Source: Actinomycetes bacterium
Lineage (GTDB): Bacteria > Actinomycetota > Thermoleophilia > Solirubrobacterales > Solirubrobacteraceae
DNA length: 8,175 nt
Assembly (NCBI GenBank): GCA_023429855.1
Contig: JAEZDB010000489.1
Coordinates: 1-8,175, forward strand
Direction of reading: 5' to 3'
Both the position numbers and the translations under genes were made by a program. Positions 1 through 7,173 of the stretch are shown here, piece after piece (the stretch's first letter is position 1; the number at the start of each line of letters is the position of its first letter). The notes under the pieces are model-generated. The model was not told where the DNA came from. It did no database searches and saw only the letters and a list, made by a program, of their open reading frames with translations.

Positions 1-16
1 GGGGCTCCCTCGCCCC
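1..16 (-). other. Short GC hairpin downstream of gltD, at window edge
   Basis: A perfect 5-bp inverted repeat (GGGGC / GCCCC, 6-nt loop) lies 21 nt beyond the gltD stop codon in the direction of gltBD transcription. It could be the base or part of the operon terminator, but the window ends here, so neither a longer stem nor a T-run can be seen. The rest of positions 17-36 shows nothing recognisable. Low confidence, because short GC inverted repeats arise easily by chance in DNA this GC-rich. Confidence 0.2.
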
Positions 17-36
17 CACCGGATACCCACCAACCG

Positions 37-1512
37 TTAGACGCTCAGCGCCTCGGCAACACTCTTCTGGCGCTCGCCGAGGAACTTGTCGGCCATGTTG
101 GCCGCGCGCCTTCCCTCATTGATGGCCCAGACGATCAGCGACTGGCCGCGGCGGCAGTCGCCGGCGGCGAACACGCCGTCGACCGACGACGTGTAGGGCC
201 GGACCGACTTCACGTTGCCACGCGCGTCTTTTTCGACGCCGAGCTGGTCGAGCAGTTCCTGCTCGGGGTGCAGGAAGCCCATTGCGAGGAGCACGAGGTC
301 GGCTTCGATCTCGAACTCGGTGCCCTCGACCGGCGCGAACGGCGGAGCGTCGGCGGCGCGGCTGACCTTGAGGCGCTTCACCTGGCCGTCCTCGCCCTCG
401 AACGCGGTGGTGATGACGGAGAAGTCCTGCTCGCCCTTGCCGAGCGCGTCGAGCTCTTCCTTGGCGTAGGACTTGCGGTACTTCGCGGGCCAGAGCGGCC
501 ACGGCGTCTTGTCGTCGGGGCGGGTCGCGGGCGGCTCGGGGAGCAGCTCGAGCTGCACGACTTCGACGGCGCCTTCGCGCAGCGAGTTGGCGACGCAGTC
601 AGCGCCGGTATCGCCGCCGCCGATCACGACGACCTTCTTGCCAGCAGCGGTGATGCCGGTGTCGGCCGGGATCTCGCCCTGCGGCACCGGGCCGTCGACG
701 CGCGAGACGCGGCGGTTGCGCTCGTAGAGAAAGTCCATCGCGAAGTGCACGCCCGCGAGCTCGCGCCCGGGGACCGGCAGGTCGCGCGGCACGCGGGAAC
801 CCGTCGCGAGGATCACGGCGTCGAACTCCTCGCGGAGCTCTTCGACCGTGATGTCGACACCGACGTCGATCCCGACGCGCAGCTCGATGCCCTCGCCCAC
901 CAGCTGGGTGACGCGGCGCTCGATGACGTCCTTTTCGATCTTGAAGTCCGGGACGCCGAAGCGCATCAGGCCGCCTGCGGCCTCGTCGCGCTCGAAGAGC
1001 GTGACCGCGTGGCCCATGCGGCGCAGCTGCTGCGCGGCGGCCATGCCAGCCGGGCCGGCGCCGACCACCGCGATCTTGTGGCCGGTCTCGGAGGCCGGCG
1101 GCTGCGGCGCCAGGTGGCCCGCTTCGACAGCGTGGTCGGAGATGGCGAGCTCGATCTGCTTGATCGTGACGGCCTGACCCTCGTTGATCTCCACGACGCA
1201 CGACGCTTCGCACGGCGCCGGACACAGACGGCCCGTGAACTCGGGGAAGTTGTTCGTCGCGTGCAGCTGGCGGACAGCGCCGTCCCAGCGATCGCGGTAG
1301 ACGAGGTCGTTCCAATCCGGGATCAGGTTGCCGAGCGGGCACCCGTTGTGGCAGAACGGAACGCCGCACTCCATGCAGCGCCCGCCCTGCTGAGAGATCT
1401 CTGCCTTCGGCAGACGCTCGATGAACTCCTTGACGTGCCCGACGCGCTGCGCCGGATCGGAGTACTCGAAGTTGTGCTTCTCGATGCGGAGGAAGCCGCC
1501 CAGTTCACCCAT
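37..1512 (-). CDS. gltD: Glutamate synthase (NADPH) small (beta) subunit
   Basis: Complete 491-residue protein of normal GltD length. It supplies electrons for glutamate synthesis: NADPH reduces FAD and electrons pass through [4Fe-4S] clusters to the GltB subunit in the cytoplasm. Visible landmarks: an N-terminal cysteine-rich domain with Cys46, Cys49, Cys54, Cys58 and Cys97, Cys101, Cys105, the pattern of the two cluster-binding motifs; a Rossmann FAD motif VVGAGPAG near 149-156; a second dinucleotide (NADPH) motif VVVIGGGDTGADC near 294-306; and the C-terminal FAD-contact segment GVFAAGDCRRGQS near 446-458. The ATG at 1512 is chosen because translation from it begins with MGELGGFLRIEKH, a typical GltD start, and GGAGG (minus strand, 1526-1522) lies 9 nt upstream, inside the last codons of gltB. 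The start overlaps the gltB stop by one base (TGATG), which implies translational coupling and equal subunit output. The stop is TAA. No damage or missing cluster ligand is seen. Confidence 0.98.
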   Translation of the reverse strand: MGELGGFLRIEKHNFEYSDPAQRVGHVKEFIERLPKAEISQQGGRCMECGVPFCHNGCPLGNLIPDWNDLVYRDRWDGAVRQLHATNNFPEFTGRLCPAPCEASCVVEINEGQAVTIKQIELAISDHAVEAGHLAPQPPASETGHKIAVVGAGPAGMAAAQQLRRMGHAVTLFERDEAAGGLMRFGVPDFKIEKDVIERRVTQLVGEGIELRVGIDVGVDITVEELREEFDAVILATGSRVPRDLPVPGRELAGVHFAMDFLYERNRRVSRVDGPVPQGEIPADTGITAAGKKVVVIGGGDTGADCVANSLREGAVEVVQLELLPEPPATRPDDKTPWPLWPAKYRKSYAKEELDALGKGEQDFSVITTAFEGEDGQVKRLKVSRAADAPPFAPVEGTEFEIEADLVLLAMGFLHPEQELLDQLGVEKDARGNVKSVRPYTSSVDGVFAAGDCRRGQSLIVWAINEGRRAANMADKFLGERQKSVAEALSV

Positions 1513-4500
1513 CAGGCAGCGCCTCCGGTGGTCCCAGCCGCTGCGGCGCGCTCGGCGAGCACCCGCTTGAAGTCGGTCGGGAAGATCTTCACGAATTCCG
1601 AGACTGCTTCGTCGAAGCGGCTCAGGATGCCCTCGGCCACGGTGGACCCGGTGCGCTGCACGTGCTCTTCGAGCAGGGCGCGCAGCTCCTCCTGGTCCTC
1701 GGAGGTGAGCTCCTCGAGCTGGTCGAGCATCGTCGGGTTGACCCGCTGACCGAACGTGTCGGTCGGGTCGTGGACGTAGGCGAGACCGCCGCTCATGCCA
1801 GCCGCGAAGTTGCGGCCAGTCGAGCCGAGGATCACCACGCGGCCACCGGTCATGTACTCGCAGCCGTGGTCGCCGACGCCCTCGACTACCGCGTGGGCGC
1901 CCGAGTTGCGGACGGCAAAGCGTTCGCCGGCGCGGCCCCGGATGAAGGCGCGGCCTTCGGTCGCGCCGTACAGCAGCGTGTTGCCGACGATGACGTTGTC
2001 TTCGGGGACGTACGTCGCGTCGGCCGGCGGGCGGACCGAGAGCACGCCACCAGAGAGGCCTTTGCCCACGTAGTCGTTGGCGTCGCCTTCGAGCGAGAAG
2101 GTGACGCCGTGCGCAAGCCAGCCGCCGAACGACTGCCCGGCCGAGCCGGTGAAGTTCACCTGGATCGTGTTGTCGGGCAGACCTGCCTGCCCGTAGCGCG
2201 CGGCCACGTGGCTCGACAGGATGCCGCCCGTGCAGCGGTCGAGGTTGCGGATGGCCTGCTCGAGGACCACCGGCTTGGCGGCGTTGATCGCGTCTTGGGC
2301 CTGCTCGACGAGCCCCCAGTCGAGGTGGTCGCCGAGGACCTCCGGCGGGGCTTCGACGCGGTAGCGCGGCGCGGCCGGGTCGACGCCCTTCGGGAACGCG
2401 AGCAGCGCGGAGAGATCCAGGCCGCTGGCCTTCCAGTGGGTGATGGCGTCGTCGGCGGCGAGCAGCTCGGTGCGGCCGATCATCTCGTTCAGGGTGCGGA
2501 TGCCGAGCGAGGCCATGATGCCGCGCAGCTCCTCCGCCACGAAGAAGAAGTAGTTGACGACGTGCTCGGGCTGGCCCTTGAAGCGCTCGCGCAGGACGGG
2601 GTCCTGGGTGGCGATGCCGACCGGGCAGGTGTTGAGGTGGCAGGCGCGCATCATGATGCAGCCCGTCGCGATGAGCGGAGCAGTCGAGAAGCCGAACTCG
2701 TCGGCGCCGAGGAGCGCCGCCACGGCGACGTCGCGGCCCGTCTTGAGCTGGCCGTCGGTCTGCACCGTGATCCGCGAACGCAGGTCGTTGAGCAGCAGCG
2801 TCTGCTGGGTCTCGGCGAGGCCGATCTCCCACGGCACGCCAGCCGAGTAGACGGACGACAGCGGCGACGCGCCGGTGCCGCCGTCATGGCCGGCGATGAG
2901 GACGTGGTCGGCGTTGGCCTTGGCCACACCGGCAGCGACGGTGCCGACGCCCACCTCAGACACGAGCTTCACCGAGACCGACGCCGTCGGATTGGCGCAG
3001 CGTAGGTCGTAGATGAGCTGCTTGAGGTCCTCGATGGAGTAGATGTCGTGGTGCGGCGGCGGCGAGATCAGGCCGACGCCCGGCGTCGAGTGGCGGATCT
3101 TGCCGATGTACTCGTCGATCTTGTGGCCGGGCAGCTGGCCGCCCTCGCCGGGCTTGGCACCCTGCGCCATCTTGATCTGGAGCTGGTCGGCGTTGACCAG
3201 GTACTCGATGGTGACACCGAAGCGGCCCGACGCGATCTGCTTGATCGACGAACGGCGCGTGTCGCCGTTGGCCTCGGGCTTGAAGCGGATCGGATCCTCG
3301 CCGCCCTCGCCCGTGTTGGACTTGCCGCCGAGGCGGTTCATCGCGATCGCGAGGTTCTCGTGCGCCTCACGGGAGATCGACCCGAGCGACATCGCGCCGG
3401 TGGCGAACCGCTTGACGATCTCGCTGGCCGGCTCGACCTCAGAGATGTCGATCGGCGTCTGCCCCTCGGCGAACTTGAGCAGCCCGCGCAGGAAGCCCTG
3501 CTTGTTGGACTCCTCGTTGACCTCGTGGGCGTAGCGGTCGTACGTCGCCTGGGCGTCGCCGCCCTGGCCGCGCACCGCGTGCTGCAGCAGCGAGATCGAC
3601 TCCGGGGCCCACGAGCGGTGCTCGCCGCCGCGGCGCCAGGCGTACTTGCCGCCGACCGGCAGCAGGTCGTCACCCAGGGTCGGGAAGGCGTCGGCGTGGC
3701 GCTCGACGGTCTCCTTCGCGATCACGTCGAGGCCGATGCCGCCGAGACGCGACGACGCGCCGGTGAGGTACTCGTCGACGAGCTCCTGCGAGAGACCGAT
3801 CGCTTCGAAGATCTGCGCGCCCGTGTAGGACTGGATCGTGGCGATGCCGATCTTGGAGATCGTCTTCATCAGGCCCTTGCCGATGGCCTTGACGATGTTC
3901 TTCTCGGCCTGCTCCGGAGTCAGGTCGCCGGCGACACGGCCCTCGGCGAGCAGCTGGTCCGCGGTGTCGAACATCAGGTACGGGTTGATCGCGTTGCAGC
4001 CGAAGCCGAGCAGGACCGCCATGTGGTGGACCTCGCGCGGCTCGCCAGACTCGAGCACGAGGCCGGCCTGCAGGCGGGTGCCCTCGCGGACCAGGTGGTG
4101 GTGGACGCCGGAGACGGCGAGCAGCGCCGGAATCGGCGCGCGCTCCGCCGACACGCCGCGGTCGGAGAGGACCAGGACAGTGGTGCCGTTCGCAAGAGCC
4201 TCGTCGGCCTCGGCGAACAGCTCGGTGAGGCGGTCGCGCAGCCCCTGCTCGCCACCGGAGACCGGGAAGGTTGCGTCGAGCGTGTGCCCCTTGAGCAGCC
4301 CGTGGTCGATGTGACGCACGGCCTCCAGCTCGTGGTTGCGCAGGATCGGCTGATCGAGGCGCAGCTGGTGCGCGTGCTCAGGATCCTCGTCGAGCAGGTT
4401 GCCCTCCGAGCCGAGCTGCGCGGTGAGGCTCATAACGACCTCTTCGCGGATCGGGTCGATCGGCGGGTTCGTGACCTGCGCAAAGAGCTGCTTGAAGTAC

Positions 4501-6011
4501 GAGTAGAGCGGCGGGCGGCGATCCGACAGGACCGCGAGGGCGGTGTCGTTGCCCATCGACCCGAGCGGCTCCTCGCCCTTGGCGGCCATCGGGCCGATGA
4601 GGACGCGCTCGTCTTCTTGCGTGTAGCCGAAGGCGAGCTGGCGCTGGCGGACGGACAGCTCCGGCTTGATCGCCTCACGCGCAGGCAGGTCGCTCAGCGA
4701 GACGTTGTGCTCGCGGAACCACTCGCTGTAGGGCTGCTGCTGTGCGATCTCGGCTTTGGCGTCGGCGTCGTCGACGATCTTGCCCTGCTCGAGGTCGATC
4801 AGGAAGAGCTTGCCTGGCTGCAGGCGACCAAGGCGCTTGATGCGGTCGGTGGTGATCTCCGGCAGCAACCCGGTCTCCGAGCCGAGCACGACGATGCCGT
4901 CGTTCGTCTCGACCCAGCGCCCGGGGCGCAGACCGTTGCGGTCGAGGGTGGCGCCGACGACGCGGCCGTCGGTGAAGCAGACCGCCGCGGGCCCGTCCCA
5001 CGGCTCCATGAGCGCGGCGTGGAACGCGTAGAAGCCGTGCAGGTACTCGGGCAGGTCGGCGCGGCGCTCGTAGGCCTCCGGCACCATCATCATCACCGCG
5101 TGCGGCAGCGAGCGGCCGCTGAGCATGAGCAGCTCGAGGACGTTGTCGAACGTCGCGGAGTCGGAACCGTCAGGGCGGACGACCGGCATGACCTTCTGGA
5201 GGTCGTCGCCGAAGAGCTCGGACTGCAGCTGGCTCTCGCGGGCCCGCATCCAGTTGATGTTGCCGCGGAGCGTGTTGATCTCGCCGTTGTGCGCGATGAC
5301 GCGGAACGGGTGCGCGAGGTCCCAGCTCGGGAAGGTGTTCGTGGAGAAGCGCGAGTGGACGAGGCAGACCGCGCTGGCGACGCGCTCGTCGGCGAGGTCG
5401 GGGAAGAACTTCATGAGCTGCCCGGAGATGAGCATGCCCTTGTAGTTGAGGGTGCGCGAGGAGCAGGAGGCCACGTAGAGGTCGCGGCCGAACTGCAGCT
5501 CGGCGATCCGGCGGATCACGTAGAGCTTGCGCTCAAACGCGTCTTGGTCGGCGACGCCAGCGCCCTGGCCGATGAAGAGCTGCTCGAAGACGGGGCGGCT
5601 CTCGTTGGCGGTAACGCCGACGGACTCGGGCACGACCGGCACGTCGCGCCAGCCGAGGAACGCCTGGCCTTCAGCGGTGACCGTCGACTCGAGAAACGCC
5701 TTGATCTCGGCGCGGCGCGCGTCGTCCTGCGGGAGGAAGCACATCGCCACGCCGTACTGGCCGACCTCGGGAAGGTCGAAGCCGGCGACGCCGCGCACAA
5801 AGGCGTCGGGCATCTGCAGCAGGATGCCGGCACCGTCGCCCGTGTTCGCGTCGGCACCTTCGGCGCCGCGGTGCTCCATGTTGTCGAGCGCCTGAATCGC
5901 CATCTCGACGATCTCTCGCGTGGGACGGTTATCCAGCTTGGCCACCAGCGCGACGCCACAGGCGTCGTGCTCATTGCGAGGGTCGTAGAGGCCGTCCGCC
6001 GGTCGCGTCAT
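1512..6011 (-). CDS. gltB: Glutamate synthase (NADPH) large (alpha) subunit
   Basis: Complete 1499-residue protein, the usual size of bacterial GltB. It hydrolyses glutamine and transfers the ammonia to 2-oxoglutarate, giving two glutamates; with glutamine synthetase this is the GS-GOGAT route of ammonium assimilation. Domains in order: class II glutamine amidotransferase (about 18-440) with predicted nucleophile Cys18, exposed after removal of a 17-residue propeptide, plus HRGAEGAD, TGDGAGI and HNGEINTLRGN (His241 onward); central domain (about 480-760); FMN/2-oxoglutarate barrel (about 810-1180) with GAMSLGSIS near 872 and NTGEGGEDP near 899; 3Fe-4S ligands Cys1118, Cys1124, Cys1129 in CIMMRACHLNTCPVG; and a C-terminal glycine-rich GXGXG beta-helix (about 1240-1450). 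The ATG at 6011 gives a normal propeptide; the frame stays open much further upstream but that extension is not family-like. The upstream SD is weak (CGGA). Minor oddity: Ala21 follows CysGlyVal where Gly is common. First gene of the gltBD operon. Confidence 0.98.
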   Translation of the reverse strand: MTRPADGLYDPRNEHDACGVALVAKLDNRPTREIVEMAIQALDNMEHRGAEGADANTGDGAGILLQMPDAFVRGVAGFDLPEVGQYGVAMCFLPQDDARRAEIKAFLESTVTAEGQAFLGWRDVPVVPESVGVTANESRPVFEQLFIGQGAGVADQDAFERKLYVIRRIAELQFGRDLYVASCSSRTLNYKGMLISGQLMKFFPDLADERVASAVCLVHSRFSTNTFPSWDLAHPFRVIAHNGEINTLRGNINWMRARESQLQSELFGDDLQKVMPVVRPDGSDSATFDNVLELLMLSGRSLPHAVMMMVPEAYERRADLPEYLHGFYAFHAALMEPWDGPAAVCFTDGRVVGATLDRNGLRPGRWVETNDGIVVLGSETGLLPEITTDRIKRLGRLQPGKLFLIDLEQGKIVDDADAKAEIAQQQPYSEWFREHNVSLSDLPAREAIKPELSVRQRQLAFGYTQEDERVLIGPMAAKGEEPLGSMGNDTALAVLSDRRPPLYSYFKQLFAQVTNPPIDPIREEVVMSLTAQLGSEGNLLDEDPEHAHQLRLDQPILRNHELEAVRHIDHGLLKGHTLDATFPVSGGEQGLRDRLTELFAEADEALANGTTVLVLSDRGVSAERAPIPALLAVSGVHHHLVREGTRLQAGLVLESGEPREVHHMAVLLGFGCNAINPYLMFDTADQLLAEGRVAGDLTPEQAEKNIVKAIGKGLMKTISKIGIATIQSYTGAQIFEAIGLSQELVDEYLTGASSRLGGIGLDVIAKETVERHADAFPTLGDDLLPVGGKYAWRRGGEHRSWAPESISLLQHAVRGQGGDAQATYDRYAHEVNEESNKQGFLRGLLKFAEGQTPIDISEVEPASEIVKRFATGAMSLGSISREAHENLAIAMNRLGGKSNTGEGGEDPIRFKPEANGDTRRSSIKQIASGRFGVTIEYLVNADQLQIKMAQGAKPGEGGQLPGHKIDEYIGKIRHSTPGVGLISPPPHHDIYSIEDLKQLIYDLRCANPTASVSVKLVSEVGVGTVAAGVAKANADHVLIAGHDGGTGASPLSSVYSAGVPWEIGLAETQQTLLLNDLRSRITVQTDGQLKTGRDVAVAALLGADEFGFSTAPLIATGCIMMRACHLNTCPVGIATQDPVLRERFKGQPEHVVNYFFFVAEELRGIMASLGIRTLNEMIGRTELLAADDAITHWKASGLDLSALLAFPKGVDPAAPRYRVEAPPEVLGDHLDWGLVEQAQDAINAAKPVVLEQAIRNLDRCTGGILSSHVAARYGQAGLPDNTIQVNFTGSAGQSFGGWLAHGVTFSLEGDANDYVGKGLSGGVLSVRPPADATYVPEDNVIVGNTLLYGATEGRAFIRGRAGERFAVRNSGAHAVVEGVGDHGCEYMTGGRVVILGSTGRNFAAGMSGGLAYVHDPTDTFGQRVNPTMLDQLEELTSEDQEELRALLEEHVQRTGSTVAEGILSRFDEAVSEFVKIFPTDFKRVLAERAAAAGTTGGAA

Positions 6012-6059
6012 GCAAGTCCGCAAGGGTCGAGGTTGGGGTGGATTTCCCGGTGCTGAGAA

Positions 6060-6082
6060 GCGCCAGGGCTTACCCCCAGCGC
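6060..6082 (-). promoter_or_regulatory. Hairpin in the gltB 5' leader
   Basis: On the minus strand the sequence folds into a 9-pair stem (7 Watson-Crick pairs plus two G-U wobbles) with the 5-nt loop GTAAG, about 50 nt before the gltB start. It lies downstream of the best -10 candidate, so it would be in the leader mRNA. No T-run follows on the minus strand, so it is not a classic terminator. It may be a regulatory leader structure or just a GC-rich fold. I do not recognise a known riboswitch class here. Confidence 0.25.
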
Positions 6083-6106
6083 GCACAAGACGCGTGAGGT
6101 CGGTGA

Positions 6107-6115
6107 AGTTTACCA
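6107..6115 (-). promoter_or_regulatory. Candidate extended -10 promoter of gltBD
   Basis: Minus strand reads TGG TAAACT: TGn followed by a hexamer matching TATAAT at 4 of 6 positions, the form of an extended -10 element. A transcript starting from it would have a leader of roughly 90 nt before the gltB ATG. The region 17 nt upstream (GGGTGA) is a poor -35, which fits an extended -10 promoter but is weak evidence. The element overlaps a 9-bp palindrome ACCAATGGT (6112-6120) that could be an operator half-site pair or chance. Confidence 0.28.
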
Positions 6116-6143
6116 ATGGTCGAGAAATTTCACCCGGAAACGA

Positions 6144-6177
6144 CACGAGCCCGGCGCGCGTGCGCACCGGGCTCGTG
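6144..6177 (-). terminator. Probable terminator of the sigma factor gene (distal hairpin)
   Basis: A perfect 11-bp inverted repeat, CACGAGCCCGG and its complement, flanks a 12-nt GC-rich centre (6155-6166) that can pair a little further after one mismatch. It lies about 60 nt past the sigma gene stop. On the minus strand the stem is followed by TCGTTTCC, a short and imperfect U-tract. The stem is too long to be readily explained by chance. It most likely ends the sigma gene transcript and isolates gltB; plus-strand action is also possible because the stem is symmetrical. Confidence 0.6.
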
Positions 6178-6185
6178 GACTCCTG

Positions 6186-6213
6186 TGACCGGCCGCACAC
6201 CGCGGTCCGGTCA
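6186..6213 (-). terminator. Second hairpin after the sigma factor gene (proximal)
   Basis: GACCGGCCGC (6187-6196) pairs with GCGGTCCGGTC (6202-6212) with one bulged T at 6206 and a 5-nt loop; an outer T-A pair (6186/6213) extends it. It sits 22 nt past the sigma gene stop and 8 nt from the next hairpin. There is no U-tract of its own. The two stems in series suggest a tandem terminator or a 3'-end stabilising structure for the sigma mRNA. Confidence 0.45.
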
Positions 6214-6234
6214 GTGATTTGTGGTGAACTGGCG

Positions 6235-7059
6235 TTAGGCGGCGCTGCGGAGCGCCACGACCTCAGGCTGCCGCGAGAGGCGGTCCAGCGCGCGGGCCTC
6301 GATGTCGCGCGTACGCGACGCCGGGATGCCCAGCTTGCGGGAGGCCTGCTCGACGGTATGTACGCCATCCTGGCCGGTGCCGAAACGCAGCGTGATCACG
6401 TCGCGCTCGTCGCTTGGGAGCGACTGGATCTGCGTGCGCAGTCCCTCGCGGACCGACTCCTCGGCGACGACCTCTGCCACCTCCGGGGAATCGTCGGGCA
6501 GCAGGCTGGAGAGCGGCGTCTCGCCGTCCTCCCCCACGCCGGCATCGAGCGACGCCATCGTGCGGTCGTGGTGCCGCAGCTTCGCGACCTCATCGAGGTC
6601 GGTCGCCAGGGCATCAGCGAGCTGCGCCTCGGTCGGCACGTGGCCCAGCTGCGTCGAGAGCTCGCGCTCCAGACGCCGCATGCGACGGACGCGCTGTGCG
6701 ACGTGTGCGGGCAGTCGGATCGTCCGGCCGCTGTTGTCGAGGCCGCGCTGGAGGGCTTGCCGGACCCAGATCGTCGCGTAGGTCGAGAAGCGGTACCCCT
6801 TGCGGTAGTCGAACTTCTCGGCTGCGCGGATCAGGCCGAGCATGCCTTCCTGGACGAGGTCGCCGAGCGGCAGCCCCTGGCCCTGGTAGTTGCGGGCGAT
6901 CGAAACGACCAGCCGCAGGTTGGAATTGATGAGTTTTTCCTTGGCATCGAGGTCGCCTGCCTCGATCCGCTTGGAAAGCTCGATGACCTCAGGGTGACTC
7001 AGCAGCGGGTAACGCTCCGCGGCCCTGAGGATCTGATCAAGCTGATCGCCTGGTTCCAT
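6235..7059 (-). CDS. RpoD-family (sigma-70) alternative sigma factor, no region 1.1
   Basis: Complete 274-residue sigma factor that would bind core RNA polymerase and direct it to a promoter set. Order of parts: region 1.2 (about 5-35); region 2 (about 36-115), with core-binding DLVQEGMLGLIRAAEKFD at 67-84 and the -10 recognition and melting helix YATIWVRQALQRGLDN at 94-109 followed by RTIRLP; region 3 (about 117-200), including the VPTEAQLADAL segment; and region 4 (about 208-264) with the helix-turn-helix TVEQASRKLGIPASRTRDIEARAL. Region 1.1 is absent and the protein is short, so it is a group 2/3-like factor, not the housekeeping sigma. The ATG at 7059 is supported by AGGGAG (7070-7065, minus strand) 5 nt upstream. 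Oddities: Ile97 where the first of the two melting tryptophans (W433 of E. coli sigma-70) is usual; Gln104 at the T440 position; and Ala247, Ser248 and Asp252 at the positions of R584, E585 and Q589, which normally read the -35 element. Regulon unknown. Confidence 0.95.
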   Translation of the reverse strand: MEPGDQLDQILRAAERYPLLSHPEVIELSKRIEAGDLDAKEKLINSNLRLVVSIARNYQGQGLPLGDLVQEGMLGLIRAAEKFDYRKGYRFSTYATIWVRQALQRGLDNSGRTIRLPAHVAQRVRRMRRLERELSTQLGHVPTEAQLADALATDLDEVAKLRHHDRTMASLDAGVGEDGETPLSSLLPDDSPEVAEVVAEESVREGLRTQIQSLPSDERDVITLRFGTGQDGVHTVEQASRKLGIPASRTRDIEARALDRLSRQPEVVALRSAA

Positions 7060-7064
7060 CGTGT

Positions 7065-7070
7065 CTCCCT
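7065..7070 (-). promoter_or_regulatory. Shine-Dalgarno site of the sigma factor gene
   Basis: AGGGAG on the minus strand, 5 nt before the ATG at 7059, within a purine-rich run (GAGAGAGGGAGA). This decides the start: the same frame is open upstream to 7134, but the MQLQRS... extension it would add has no such site and runs into the candidate promoter. Confidence 0.75.
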
Positions 7071-7105
7071 CTCTCGATGTGCTTCTTCGTCGCGCCTGGT
7101 CACGG

Positions 7106-7134
7106 AGTATGCCGCAACTTCTTTGCAATTGCAA
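7106..7134 (-). promoter_or_regulatory. Candidate promoter of the sigma factor gene
   Basis: Minus strand: -35 TTGCAA (7134-7129), a 17-nt spacer, then -10 CATACT (7111-7106). Each hexamer matches the sigma-70 consensus (TTGACA, TATAAT) at 4 of 6 positions with the ideal spacing. It predicts transcription starting near 7100 and a leader of about 40 nt, which leaves room for the strong SD. The -35 hexamer forms one half of a 12-bp perfect palindrome, so a repressor bound there would block it. Inference from sequence only. Confidence 0.5.
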
Positions 7135-7135
7135 C
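7123..7135. repeat. Putative operator copy 1 (TTGCAATTGCAAC)
   Basis: Contains the perfect 12-bp palindrome TTGCAATTGCAA. It is repeated 29 bp away with 11 of 13 bases identical. It overlaps the -35 hexamer of the candidate sigma gene promoter. A palindrome plus a near copy in a divergent intergenic region is typical of a dimeric repressor or activator site; the regulator is not identifiable from this window. Confidence 0.45.
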
Positions 7136-7151
7136 TATTTCGGCCCGGTCA

Positions 7152-7164
7152 TTGCAAACGCAAC
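7152..7164. repeat. Putative operator copy 2 (TTGCAAACGCAAC)
   Basis: Matches copy 1 at 11 of 13 positions, start-to-start distance 29 bp, close to three helical turns, so both would face roughly the same side of the DNA. It lies upstream of the sigma gene promoter and on the membrane-protein gene's side. A further isolated GCAAC occurs at 7114-7118, just upstream of the -10 hexamer. Confidence 0.4.
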
Positions 7165-7173
7165 AAAACCTCT

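Noticed and set aside
268..1749. 493-codon plus-strand open frame across gltD and the end of gltB
   Set aside because: Antisense shadow of two well-conserved genes; low-complexity translation and no supporting start signal.
1513..2832. Long upstream extension of the gltD frame inside gltB
   Set aside because: Out-of-frame reading of gltB giving an Arg/Pro-rich sequence; the true gltD starts at 1512 with its own SD.
3048..6056. Very long (1002-codon) open frame on the plus strand opposite gltB
   Set aside because: It mirrors gltB codons in very GC-rich DNA, where stop codons are rare in the complementary frame. Its translation is Arg/Ala/Val/Asp-rich with no domain, while gltB on the other strand has full family conservation.
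6012..6368. Upstream extension of the gltB frame into the sigma factor gene
   Set aside because: The added residues are unlike any GltB, cross both terminator-like hairpins and overlap the sigma gene end. The ATG at 6011 gives the expected short propeptide before Cys18.
7060..7134. Upstream start for the sigma factor (25 more residues)
   Set aside because: The extension is not sigma-like, overlaps the candidate promoter, and the internal ATG at 7059 has a strong SD.
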